In this document: positions 1 to 12,048 of the stretch, piece by piece
Position numbering within the stretch: the first letter of the stretch is position 1
How the letters are laid out: the number at the start of each line of letters is the position of its first letter
NCBI GenBank assembly: GCA_014898425.1
Contig: RCSZ01000003.1
Location: 620,001-684,000 of the forward strand
Source of the DNA: Botryotinia globosa
Lineage: Eukaryota; Ascomycota; Leotiomycetes; Helotiales; Sclerotiniaceae
DNA length: 64,000 nt
Direction of reading: 5' to 3'
The notes under the pieces: generated by a model
What the model was told of the DNA's origin: nothing
Seen by the model: the letters and a program-made list of their open reading frames with translations, nothing else
Database searches by the model: none
Made by a program: the position numbers and the translations under genes

Positions 1-18
1 TTAACTTTTGTTTCACAG

Positions 19-683
19 AGGTTCCTCAACAAGTTTGCATGACCAAAGACAACGTTACCTTACATTTAACTTCCGTCATCTATTACCACATCACTTCTCC
101 TCACAAGGCTGCATTCGGAATTTCAAATGTGCGACAAGCGTTGATTGAACGTACACAAACTACCCTTCGCCACGTTGTTGGTGCTCGTGTTTTACAAGAT
201 GTTATCGAGCGTCGGGAAGAAGTTGCACAATCCATCGAGGAAATTATTGAGGATGTTGCATCCGGATGGGGTGTCCAGGTTGAGAGTATGCTCATTAAGG
301 ATATGATCTTCAGCAATGAACTTCAAGACTCTCTTTCCATGGCCGCACAATCTAAGCGTATCGGAGAATCCAAGGTCATTGCAGCTCGTGCTGAGGTTGA
401 ATCCGCTAAGCTCATGCGTCAAGCTGCCGATATCTTATCCAGTGCTCCAGCCATGCAAATTAGATATCTCGAGGCAATGCAAGCTATGGCCAAATCCGCC
501 AACAGCAAGGTTATCTTCCTACCAAGTGCATCAACCATCGGAAGTCAAATGGCAAATGCTTTAGGAGAAGGCTCAGGAGACCATGCAGGTGCTTCAACCA
601 GCAGAAATGATACTGGTGACTTTGGAGGTCAGGATTCCGGTTTACAAAGGGCTATCAATGCCCACGTTGTTGAACATATCTAA
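19..683 (+). CDS. Stomatin-family (SPFH/band 7) protein, 3' terminal exon only
   Basis: This is the last exon of a stomatin-like membrane scaffold protein; the N-terminal membrane hairpin lies off the window. A splice acceptor (TTTCACAG) ends at 18. The reading frame is open from there through VPQQVCMTKDNVTLH, a block that precedes the start-like ATG at 39 and matches the conserved stomatin core, so 39 is not the true start. The exon gives 220 residues. They cover the SPFH beta-strand region (TSVIYYHI), the helical AQSKRIGESKVIAARAEVES stretch typical of stomatin coiled coils, and the oligomerisation tail (SAPAMQIRYLEAMQAMA, then KVIFLP). The last 45 or so residues are Gly/Ser-rich. Stomatins form ring oligomers at membranes and regulate channels; the exact membrane here cannot be told. 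Stop TAA is at 681-683. Identification as stomatin/podocin-type rather than prohibitin rests on the AQSKRIGES and YLEAMQAMA blocks. Confidence 0.93.
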
Positions 684-1694
684 GTGAGGATTTTCACTAA
701 CGCACAAATTGCTTTTGTAGCTTGGTCTACTTGAACATCACTGCAATTTGTTTTCAAATGGTCAGTTCTCCGTTCACGATTCTTATCGGAAGCGACAATT
801 CTCAGCACTGTGCTTTACGAACTCTTGATTCTTTTTGTGCGTTTGGGATTTAATAAGTGTGCGATGGAGGAAAGCAGGAGATGAGTAGTCTTCAATAATG
901 GCAGGATAAAATGCGGATACCAATACGGCTTCGGCTTTTGGGTACGATGATATGATGCGATACCACGGGGTTGATTGTTTTATTGTTTTATTGTTTCGAG
1001 ATTTGAGATTTGTTAGGAATACCCCTCGGTCGTTTACAGTAGAAGTGTGCAATTAGTCTTTTCTTTCTTACATAACTTTTTAGTTTATAGCTAATGATCA
1101 TCTCAACTTTTTGGATGGGTATATGTATGGGAGTTCCCTGCATGTTGTGTTTTTTGTGAAGTTGTGATGGGAGATGTGTGATTGGTGCGGTATAGATAGG
1201 CGTGGTATAGAAGCTGGTACTAGAGTTTGGTATTGAGCGACGAATGTAAAGGATAATCAGGGTGCTTGAGAAATAAACAATGGGGAGGATAGAAGAACAG
1301 ATGAAGGAGTGGAGTGGGGCGGGATGGAGAGTGCATGATAGATAAAGATTAGATGGATGGATGTTGTATACACAGATATGTATGTTATATACATGTCCCT
1401 AGGTAGGTAAATTTTTCTGGGGATCGTGATATAGTTGGGAGTTGAGAGGTGCGAGTTGGGAGGCGAGAAAGGTCGGTAGATAGGTTTCGATGATGGAATC
1501 TTGGGATGGATATTTCTCGAGGAGAAGCTTTTCGAATGGGAAATTGAATTCGGCTTCAGATTTGGATTGAGGTAGGTTGAGGGATGAAGATTTAGATGGA
1601 TTGATTGATGGATAGATGGGCAAAGGGAAATGTGATTCTTGGTTTTGGAGATTGGGGAGGGAATGGGGTTGTGTTTGTGTTTTGTTGAAAAGGG
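684..1694. other. Stomatin 3' flank and intergenic DNA
   Basis: Probable 3' UTR and spacer. Short open frames on the minus strand here have no start context, no recognisable domain and no splice-site support. I see no gene. Confidence 0.6.
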
Positions 1695-1766
1695 GGATGG
1701 ATGGATGGATGGATGGATGGATGGATGGATGGATGGATGGATGGATGGATGGATGGATGGATGGAT
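1695..1766 (+). repeat. (ATGG)n microsatellite
   Basis: About 18 perfect tetranucleotide units. A 9-bp array (GAAGAGATT, three units plus) follows at 1811-1841. The long minus-strand open frame across this region exists only because the tetranucleotide reads as a repeated HPSI peptide. Confidence 0.97.
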
Positions 1767-1841
1767 AGTGTATAGAGATATGTGATACTGATGGGTTTTG
1801 AGTGGGTGTATTGAAGAGATTGAAGAGATTGAAGAGATTGG

Positions 1842-4230
1842 AGATGTCAAAGAAGTCAAGTACTGTACTTCAATACTTCGAATCGAAAAAAGATTTTTCG
1901 TCCCCAAGATGACTAGCGAGGCGCTTGGGTTCCTTAATACTACTGCTATCCATTCACGTGATGTGACTATAGCAAACGGATGCATCATAGACATCCATAT
2001 ACCTGTCGTCTTCTCGCAGTTTCCGCGTATCAAACTCATAAAAATGAAGAATTTGTGATGAGAACCAAATTTTGCGAATGAAATTATTGTAATGAAATGG
2101 TCATAGCAAGGAGAAATATGTATGTAATCTTACATCTTATATCTTCCAGATTCGAGAATTGGATAGTGAGGGTTGAAGTACAGAGCCGAAAGCATCTGAT
2201 TGGGTTGAGAGAAAGACTAGATAGGTTGAGTCATCTGAATGTGAAACATTGATATCTAGTATCGCAAATCGTGCAACCAAAATACCTCGCTAGGTATTTA
2301 CTTGAGTATCTAGCCAGCTGTCAAATTCCTTGGTATACGAGTAAACGAGTGAGCGAGACAGTTTCGTATTATCGATCATTTCGATCGTGTTCTGAATATC
2401 TTACGTGCATTGAATGGAGAAAAAACATTGGTTGATCGTACCTATGTTTTTTTTTCTAGTGTATATCTAGCTTCGCGCTAACGGCATACGATATTCCGAT
2501 GCAACGACATCGGGTTTTTTTTTGGGTATATATATATATATATATATGTTGTGGCATAGATGAATTGTGCAGTTAATATTTTTATAATATCATTTACAAT
2601 TCAAGAGAGTGGAATATTCATCATCGCCTTTTGATGTCCGTTCGAATGAATTTCTTTGGGGGAAAATTGGTCAGGGAATAGGGGGGAAGTTACTGGGGAG
2701 ATTTGAGGTGATGGGTGGGGAAAAAGCTGTGAGTACTGTACGATGTGATTGATGTCGTAAAGATAACGATAGTGATAGGATGGTATTGTGCTTATTGCAT
2801 GAGGGAGAGGAATAAGTAAAGGGTGGGAGGATAGGAGTGATCGTACTTCATCACCCTGTCTGCTCGCCGATCAATATCTTTAGCTCTCGATGCATTCCTC
2901 AAAGCTTTGTGTGGGGAAAGGGGGGTTGAAGCGACGAGAGACTACCTCGATAGATCCGCAATAGCAATTAGGGGAGGGGAGTATATGGAATTCGGAATGC
3001 GTACCTCGGAAATGGTATACCCAGATAAATATGGGACAACGAGGAGGCTTAAGGATGAGTATAATGATTTTCTATCATGGAATTTGTCTCTCCGTACCTA
3101 GATACTCGTTAGCTAATGGATTGAAATACAAGGCGTATTTTGAGAAAATAGAATTACATATTCGTCCAGGAGGATTCCGGACCTAGATTCTTCGCAATGA
3201 TAAATCGAGGCGCTTCAGTCATGGATGCTGATGGATGGGATAATGGTATCCTTGAAACACCTTCATCCGTCCCTCCTCTACTGAAATATAGAGCATATCG
3301 TACCACAGCTCAGTTATGGATGGGATAAACCTTGTCGAAAAAAAGGTCAGCCCTCCGTTACTTTTAGCACAACCCCGGTGCTGCCTCAATCGCCCTATCC
3401 TCACCTTCTCTGTCCACCTCATCCTCTCCATCAAATCGATAACATTTCCATATATCCAAAATCAAGATATCATCAGGCTGCGCGTTGAATACCTGCTTCA
3501 CACATAACGGGGCTACAAATAATCTGCTCGCAAGGTTAAGTTTCGAAAAGTCTAAGCAGATAATCTGCAGTTGATTCTTCAGCCCTATCAGTGGTCCGAG
3601 CTTACATTCTCACTAACATCACACTAGTTTATGTCAATTTTACGCAAGGGTTAGTCTGCACAGCAAAGAGTGCCTCTGGTAGGTTACCTGCTCCTTACCC
3701 GTAAATAACAATACTTGTTGAGCAGGCTAAGATGTACTTTCTAAAACGCTAGTCCAAGGGATCTTCTGTGTCCAAATCGACGAAGCTGTACTTGGTTCGC
3801 TTGGGGAAAAAGGGGGGTCTGTGAGGGTATAATTGTGAGTATATCTATCCAGTCCTATTTTCTCGGCTGAGTAATAAATTTGATATTTCAGATTATTTGA
3901 TTGCAGATTCGAGCGCCTAGATGGCTATAGCCTGGGAATGGTCAACTTTGGTATGTCGTGGATCGTCATATTGGATATCTGGGAATTTTGAGACACTGGG
4001 AGATCAGTTTTGCATGTGCTGGAGTGAATATCGTGGGATGGATACGGTAAGGTGGATTTGTTTAGGTAGGTATATAGCACAAGATATATGGGTTTATAGA
4101 ATTTGGCTTGTGTACAGCGATGATTTTGTTGATTGTGATATTGTTGAATATTTCTTTCTCCGGGAGGGGTTTCAAGGCGGGGTCTAGACAGGAGTTGAGA
4201 GAAGAGTGGAGAGAGGAGTTGAGAGAGGAA
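1842..4230. other. Intergenic DNA without recognisable genes
   Basis: AT-moderate sequence with many stops on both strands, a (TA)n run near 2528-2547, and a GA-rich stretch at about 4180-4230 that leads into the minisatellite. Open frames at 2907-3101 and 3921-4187 are short, Trp/Tyr-rich and unlike any family I know. Confidence 0.5.
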
Positions 4231-4491
4231 TTGAGCAAAAGTATTCGAGAGAATTACCGAAAAAGAGGTCGCAAGAGACTCTCAGAAAAAGTCATCAAGG
4301 GAGTAGCCGAGAAAAAAGTTGAGCAAAAGTATTCGAGAGAATTATCGAAGACTTCGCAAGAGACTCACAGAAAAAGTTCTCAAAAGAATAACCGAGAGAG
4401 GAGTTGAGCAAAAGTATTCGAGAGAATTATCGAAGAAGAGGTTGCAAGAGACTCACAGAAAAAGTCATCAAGAGAGTGGCCGAGAGAGAAG
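4231..4491 (+). repeat. Three-unit 85-88-bp purine-rich minisatellite
   Basis: Three imperfect tandem units start at 4231, 4319 and 4404, each opening with TTGAGCAAAAGTATTCGAGA. Unit 2 has a 3-bp deletion, so the spacing is 88 then 85. Because 88 is not a multiple of three, successive units are read in different frames. The open frame running into the array at 4108-4407 is therefore unlikely to be a protein repeat. Confidence 0.9.
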
Positions 4492-7400
4492 TTGAAAGAA
4501 TGGTTGACGGAGTCATCGAATAAGTGGTTCCCAAAGAGGCCAAGAGAGCAACCGCGAGAAGAACTGAAGGTGCTAGCAGACTTGGAAACTGCGCAACCTA
4601 GACCTGCGGAGCGGACAATGAGTTCAACAGGTCATCCCTGGGTGATCCGTCTGTGTGAATATTTCAGAATCCAGGCCGGCGTCTTATGGAGTATTTTGAG
4701 ATTGTACACGGCGATGCACCAATTTTCGGATAATCTGCGAAATACCCATGTGGAATATGTCAAAATCTAAGCGGGTGCCCTACGGACTATCTCCAGACTA
4801 TGCATGTCCATGCAGCAATCTGCAGACTGTCCATCCAATATTTCGGGATGATACCTAAAACACCACGTTAGCACTTCTTCCTAATACAGCGGTGAAAGGA
4901 TTTGAGTACGCAGCTCATTACCATTCAGCAATCCGATTTATTCTGAATCACAAGGAATGGTTCAAGCTCAAACAAGCTGACCATCAATATATTGTTTTGA
5001 TTAAAATTCCAAATATATAAGCGGTGGTTATATGATTGAGATTGAAAGCTACACAATCGATATATGATCAGAGAGGTATTATGCGAGGGGAAGAGATGGG
5101 GTATACAAATCGTCCCCTCTTGCTCCCGAGCGGGACGGTTTGGGTACAAGCTGCTCGGGGCGATTTTTGCGTTGGAACTGACCTTCTCGGTGGTATCGCA
5201 TTGTCTGACAGGAACGATTGCATTTCTTAACTTTTCGGATAATGGGGCTTGCTCAGGGGCTTCTCCATAGCTCTACTATCGAGTTTTAGGTTCTGTGCGT
5301 ATTACATAGTGCACACGCGATATTCTTTCAACTCTAACGCTGAGGCCTATAAAAGCTATCAAGTAACCTGCGCAAGACCTCGGATTTAGGCGAAAAGTGG
5401 ATTCTTGTTATTTATATTGATATCAGTCGTGTTGGTATGAGATATTTATGCTTATGTTGATGCATATAGATTATCTACAGACAGTTTGAAAGGCTTGGCA
5501 GATACTCCAAAGAGCGGGTAAGACCTTTGACTGACAAAGAATCCACGGGTATAAATACATTTTGCGCAGCCTACAAACTGGTCGTAGAGGGAGAAGGTTG
5601 ACGAATCAAACAGGAATGAGGTCACAAGAAAACTTCAAGAGAATAGAAAGCTCCGGGCCTTCCATCAAAGTCTTAGTTGTGTTATATAAAATGGCGCTGT
5701 GGACTTCACGGTGTCAATACGCAAATTCGTACCGGATCTCTCTCAAAGAGTAGATGAGATTTCGAAAAGATGGTCACGAAAGGAGGACGAGCTGTAACCT
5801 ACTAATCCACATGTAAGTACCCGCTCTCTACTCCTAGTCTCTGCCATTGCCCAAGGAGGAAAATTCATTGTGTGGCTCAATGGCATTTACCAAATCGGCG
5901 CCACAATCAGTATCGACGACAACAATGGGAGAAATAAATATCTTTTATCTCTCCACGAGTCACATAGAGCATGTGCTCCCTCCCTTCCCTAGATTATAAG
6001 AGTCCCCTGGATCGTTGTGCGCTGACGAGTCTAGAAAGACTTTGAATTTCTTCCTAGTAACTTTGATAAGAATTTTCCGGAACAAACCAACATCTGCCAA
6101 CAGCAAGACACCTAACTCATTATAAATCTCAGAGTAAATCACTTATACCGGGTTATCTCTCTATCCAAACTTCAAGATCCTACTTAGCATGATATTGTAA
6201 TACCATGATATCATCCCTGTAATTTTCAAGTGAAAATCCAATGTCAGATCCCACAAACGTCGCTTTACTCTATCTTCCTTCAACAAGTATTAAAGCAATC
6301 ACATATCCAAGACTTCCAGATTTTGATCCTTATTTCCATCCTCAAGGCTCGTACCGTTCAAGAAGCAGGTCATTGCCGTCGAAATTCGGAATATCTCAAT
6401 ACCACAAGTCCACCACAAGTCCAACTAGTAGAAGGAAACTCACGCCAAGTAGCTCGCCCGCATCTCCTCTTATTATAATTCGCTTTTTCGGGTCCGTTAT
6501 CGTTTGTTCGCTCCAGTTTTTCGACTTAATGGTCTCTTTGCAGTGGTGGCTATTCTGTTTTGAAAGAATTGTCAGTAACCCTAAAGCGTATTTTTCAATG
6601 GGTTTTCTCATACTTACGATCTTACTGGCTCAAATTCTTGGCACTCTGCATCAGTAGTCTTGTGTGAGCACTGCCATTGCTTGCGGCTCTGATATGCCAG
6701 TATATCCGCGATTCAACTTTTCGAGAGGCTGATGGGTAATTTTTTGATGCTGATATATTGTGCTAGTCGTACCGCCAGTACACTTGCTCGTAGCATCGCA
6801 ATGTCCCTTGGCAGATATCGCTCAATATTCCTCAAGGCTTCCAATCTCCAATTCCACAACGCATAATTGGGTCTGTAGCCCGCAATTACAATCCACTCGG
6901 AAGACTTCCTCTCATTACATCAGGCGATTAATCACTGACTCCCACCTGCCTCAATAATGAACACCCACTTTCACCAAATACCGCAAAGAATATAGCGTCG
7001 AGGTCAAGCCCTCCCTCTTTCTCCTCATATCCGCTCTATATTATTCTTTCCATATCCAACACCAATCGACTGCCTATGTATCGAATAATAGTCTTGACTT
7101 TGACAATGGAAGAATGGTGTGAAGTTCCGAGGTCGACCTTGGAAACCGGAAAGAAACTGTCTATTCCCTTTGAGATGTGGGAAGTAAAGTGACGCGATGT
7201 AGAATATGTGCCGACTGGATAGGACGCCTCGTTCGATCTTCAGGTTTCGGTCGAATCGCATATATAATCTCTGTTCGTTTCGTTCTGGAGGACTCGAGGC
7301 CATGGGGATATCTGCTCCGATTTTATTGAGCAATCGTACATTAGTCAAGGATTGAAGTAAATAGTTCATCTCGTGTATTCATGGCGATTTGAAATGCCTT

Positions 7401-10400
7401 ACTCAAGAAGATGGGAGAAAATTATACTGCAGCATCAAGTTCGTCGCAAGCTCTCCAAAATATGAAATGAAGTCGAATGGAATGAGATGGAACACTCAGC
7501 CTACAATTGTCCGATCAATCATCCGTACACACGTTAGTTTTAAAACTGGACGAGATAAGTCGAACACAAGCGTGAAAGTTTGAGCGAAGATGGAGCAAGC
7601 AAAATAGAGTATCATTCTCAACGCAAGCAGCGTATTAAGCCCCCCTTCTCGAATCCTTTCCCAAGCGCTAGAAGATACCACTAAGTTCTCTCGACTGCCC
7701 ATACTTTTCCCTACGACTACACGAGTTTCTCCTTTCCTAGAGCTGAAAAATGAAGAAAGGTTGGGCTCGGATACGCAAGGACAGAACTCTGGGCTCGAGT
7801 CTTTTAAAAAATGCTCAACTATCTCTGGAGAGTTCCAGTGCATATATCGAAGTGACTTCTGCTCTCTTCGATCGAAAACGAGGCTCCGAAAGTCGGAATT
7901 CGTTTATTTTCGCGTAAATTCGGCTGCAGCAAACAGGCAAAGTTCTTTCGTCCGGCATTTAGAAGAGCCCTCCGATTGTAGAAACTCATATCTTGCGTAT
8001 AGTAGAGGAATCCAACAATAAAGATGGTGCTGCTTCGCAAGCTTGGTTGAGTTCGTGGCTAGTTCTGGACGGTATCGAATTCGAACCCATCGCTGCGCTG
8101 ATATAGCCAGTTGTTCGTAGTGTCAACATGCTCGAGCATTTTCTAATAGTTCGCTGCCTAGTACTTTGCCCCTGTTAATGTCATGTATATGTCAGCCACA
8201 AGTATTCGTACAATAACCTTATCAATATCCAATCATCTAGACGTCCTTTCCAAGGTCGGAAGTCCTTCGCCTCCCTCCAACGACAGGTGTTGCACTTTGT
8301 AGAAGGAGGAATAGGGTTTAGCTTCAACGTACATACCCGAAAGATAACTCAAGTCACCCAGATGTTTTCAACCTCAATCTCCAGAGACATTTTCCAATTC
8401 CAGCCTATCTCCACAACCTCACCCCGCACGTATCGACGAACCAGTTTTGCTCACATGACCCAATATGTGCTCTCTCTACTAGCTTCGTTCCAGGAAGAAA
8501 TCGGTTGAGTGAGAAGCATAGCGTCTCGGTTTTCTCAAATTTTTCTCCGGATCAAGGGAGGAGCTGAACGTTGGTAGCACGCAGCATACAAAATACATAT
8601 GAGAAGAAAGACCCGCATATGGCTTCTTTCGTCTGTACCATATACTATATACCATCAAAGGAAACGCAATGATATAAGGTGTCGGATAGCAAAATTGAAC
8701 CTGAAACCTATGCTGTGTAACAACACAGCGGAGCCTGAGAATCAGAGCTTTCCAATTACTACTGATAAATTGTTGGACGAGAGCTTCGTTGATAACTATC
8801 GGTATGGGTTTAGACAGAAGTAGAACTCGGTTCGATTCGAAGGCGAGTAGTTTGTTGAGATATCGGGAACTCCCATTTTTCGTTTGAAGGCTTTCGTGGT
8901 TTCCTGCACGATCAGCGCATCATTTCTCGATTAGCATATTTCTCTTCACATAATAGGACTTTGACCCCAGTATTACTGTTCCTCTTTTAGTTGCGAATAA
9001 TGTTGATCACGCTTATGCGAATGATGTTGGTTACTACAAAGCTCGAGACATTTGAAAATCGTGATATTAGCTATCTAATCATTGATATATACAACGAAAG
9101 ACATCTTTGACGAGGATTCTGACTGCGTTCATAGGGATAGAAATATTTGCGAACGCCTGTCTCAAAGTAATTAGTCTTTTTGGCACCTTGTAATTAAAGC
9201 ACCCCATAGTTCAATCTTCATGCTAGAGCGAGGGAGTAATATCGTATAAGTATCGTTCTTGATGCTATATTATGGATTCAGCTTTGAAAACGTCATAGAG
9301 TTAGATTAGTGTCTCCAACTGCTTTTGTTATTGTCTTGTTATCGATTCATCGGAAGCCCGTTTCGCATGAGTATAACTCGTTCTGGACCTCTGTAGCGTT
9401 TGAAACCGCCTTCGATATAATTTCGCAGTTTTAGTGACCAAATTGCAAACAGGGAAGTGACAAGAGAAGGATCTAATGTCAATCTCGTTTACCGTGGAAA
9501 AAATCCTGTTTCAATTAATTGTACGCTTACCGTGTTTATCATGTGCTGTCTGCTCTCAACCGTGCCAATATTGCGATATCAGATGTGCAATTGAAAAAGC
9601 CTTTGAGAATGAATTCACCTTCTTTAGCTCCAGTTCTTGTATTCGATCGATGTAGTTCTGTCGCCTGTATAAAAACAAAAAATTGAGGAATATTTGAGTG
9701 AAAACGCCATTTGGTCCTCCGTGTGTGTCTCTTTCCAGCTTTCCGCCCCACCAACCTCTTTTGTTGTATCCCCAACCCCTCGCAATTCATCAGAAATCGT
9801 TATTCGACTGAATATCTCGGAGGAAAGGGTGATATTGTTGCTATCTGATCATTCCAGGTCAGTAAAATGTTAGTACTCGCTAAATTCAGGGGCTCGATTC
9901 AATGGCCATTCGAGTCTTCTTTGTCAACTGCGAAGTTAGCCATCGATGTTCTTTGAAAAAAATTGTTGTACATAATTGATGTTACTGATTCATTTGGGTT
10001 GAGGGTCATGTTGAGGCTTAAAGGTCGTTCCTTCCACGTGTGTTAGCGTATTAAAACTCAAGCGTACTTCTTTCGAAACCCCTACGTAACGTAACACCTC
10101 TATCCAATCAAGCAGGGTATCAATTAGATTGATTTCTGACTAAGAGGGCTCTTTAAAACATAAGAGGTGGTTTATTGGGTAGAGGTGCCTTTCTGTACTC
10201 AAATGGCTGCAGATATGCTCGCCATGCTTCCGCCAGATACAATTTCTGTAGACAATTCACATGCAAAATATGATTTTTTCAATTCACATCTTAACTTTTA
10301 AAATTATTTGTTCATGAAAAATGGCGTAGAAAAGTGATGCTGCCCCCTGGCTCGAGATGGGAAGGAGGCAGCGTGAGAGAATGTGAAGTATTCATTCTTA

Positions 10401-10620
10401 TTTCAAGACAGCCAAGAAGATCGAGTATAGTTCAGAGGAGATAATATTATCTTGACCTCTAAATGAACGTCTAATTGCATGTGTTATCATAACTGTCATT
10501 GAGAGTGAAATTTGTTCAACATGTTCAACATCACGTAGTTCCTCAGGCCCTCTTAATTTCCCACAATACCATCAAATCACCTTTAATTCCAACCAATAAT
10601 ATTGACAGTGCATATCTATC
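4492..10620. other. Six-kilobase gene-poor stretch
   Basis: No frame longer than about 140 codons and no recognisable domain. Three minus-strand frames at 7025-7369, 7496-7843 and 7819-8040 lie close together and could be exons of one gene, but I found no convincing splice chain joining them and no family match. Treated as non-coding or decayed. Confidence 0.4.
6241..6657 (+). CDS. Possible small membrane protein, unrecognised
   Basis: An uninterrupted ATG-to-stop frame of 138 codons. Residues 1-75 are polar and Ser/Pro-rich (RSRSRSLPSK). From about residue 76 the sequence turns strongly hydrophobic, with one segment near IIIRFFGSVIVCSLQFFDLM and a second near FSMGFLILTILLAQILG, so two membrane helices are possible. 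I do not recognise the family. There is no clear TATA element and no intron. It may be a chance frame in AT-moderate DNA; it is listed because it is the longest plausible frame between the stomatin exon and 12 kb. Confidence 0.22.
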   Translation: MSDPTNVALLYLPSTSIKAITYPRLPDFDPYFHPQGSYRSRSRSLPSKFGISQYHKSTTSPTSRRKLTPSSSPASPLIIIRFFGSVIVCSLQFFDLMVSLQWWLFCFERIVSNPKAYFSMGFLILTILLAQILGTLHQ

Positions 10621-10890
10621 ATGAAGGATACCTGTCTATATCTACGCCAAGGGCACGATTGCTAATAGACATACAACAAATGTCTTCACGCTGGTACTTT
10701 CGTCATTTAGCAATACATCGATGCCACCACCCATCTAGTTCTTCATATCACATGCATGAAGCATAATTGTCTCATCTACGCTAAAGACACTATTACCTAT
10801 AAGAATGCAAAAACGTCTCGTCATGCCGCTAATTCCGTCGTTGACAAATGCATCGATGTCACTACCCATCTAGTTCTTCGCATCACATGC
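10621..10890 (+). repeat. Degenerate 135-bp tandem duplication
   Basis: Copy 1 (10621-10755) and copy 2 (10756-10890) both begin ATGAAG and both end with the near-identical CCCATCTAGTTCTTC followed by ATCACATGC. The offset is 135 bp, exactly 45 codons. Copy 2 is open inside a frame that runs 10756-11043 (95 codons). Copy 1 has an early stop and an apparent small indel. This is either a decayed coding repeat or a neutral duplication; I do not recognise the peptide. Confidence 0.7.
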
Positions 10891-11362
10891 CTGAACTATA
10901 CTTTGTATTCTGCCCTCTTCGTCGCCTATAGGCCATCCATCATATTGAGTTTCAAACTACGCACACTCGAAAAGATTTTCCTCCCAGCTCATCAATATTT
11001 CCCCAACATGATGATAGAAGATCTTCACTCTATGTTGCGATGACTCGATTATTGCTACTTCAGCGCTTAGCTGCAAGACTAACAGCGAGTAGCAAACGCA
11101 CAAATTCAGATGATTAAAGTTTCCGAGAGTCGGAATTCCAGATCTAATAGACAAAAGCTGGGTAATTTTACTTTTTGAAGAATTTTTGCCGAGCCGATCT
11201 GCAAGTTCCGATGATGTCCTCTAATCACTGGGGATCTACGTGGTCTGGATCATGTGATGATTGGAGGACCACCTTAGCTTATTGCATCTATTGATAGTTA
11301 AAGATAGTGGGAAGATACTCCTGACAGCTTGTTTGCCCACTACAAGGTCGGATCGACGGATT

Positions 11363-11452
11363 TATTCAAATTAGTTCGACATTCAAAGTCAATACAATGT
11401 ACCAAGACAACTGAGGTATTCAAATTAGTTCAATGTCCAAAGTAAAGCTCAA
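11363..11452 (+). repeat. Short diverged direct repeat
   Basis: TATTCAAATTAGTTC followed by a similar CAAAGT-containing tail occurs at 11363 and again at 11417, 54 bp apart. No function is apparent. Confidence 0.6.
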
Positions 11453-11833
11453 TATTCCAGACGATCCTAATATTCAATTGGATCTATATTCTGAAACATC
11501 GCCTATATGCACGACATATCGCATAAACCATATTCATTCTTGGCTATCCTAAATGGAGCTGTCGGATTGCAGGCTCTTTCTCTGCTTGATATGATTGGAC
11601 CACCGATCAATCTCCACGCTATTTCTTCAATAGGAGATCTGCGATACCCCGCTGGTAAGGAGAATCGGATGCCCTTCGCTTACAATTTCCCAAATTCCAA
11701 TGCGGATTAAGCTTTGCGCCTACACGTTTGCTACTACGCACTCTATAGATGTTGGCAAAGAAGAGATTTCATAGTGTTGTTTGACCCAAAGGGTATAGTA
11801 CAGAGTTTCTAGTCGAAATGGAATTCCCAAATT

Positions 11834-11845
11834 TATATATAAATA
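11834..11845 (+). promoter_or_regulatory. TATA box of the Ala/Pro-rich gene
   Basis: TATATATAAATA lies about 205 bp upstream of the ATG at 12049. It is followed at about 11894-11914 by an almost pure pyrimidine (CTTCTTCTTCTC) tract, the usual fungal core-promoter arrangement in which transcription starts just past the CT tract. Confidence 0.6.
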
Positions 11846-12048
11846 CGGCTCTGAGTGTTCTATTTTTAGAGATTTGATCCCCAGCTTCGATAGTCTTCCT
11901 CTTCTTCTTCTCTTGATATAACTACCATTCTCAACTTCTTTACCACTCTTCCATATAATTTATTAGATCAACTTTTGAATAATAAATTACCCCTTCTACA
12001 AATTACCTTCGCTTATTTCTTTTACCTACCACCATTACAATCCATACA

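Noticed and set aside
1257..2039. 260-codon minus-strand frame with HPSI repeats
   Set aside because: Generated by the ATGG microsatellite; flanks show no domain, start context or splice support.
7025..8040. Multi-exon minus-strand gene joining three adjacent frames
   Set aside because: No donor/acceptor chain kept frame and no family was recognised.
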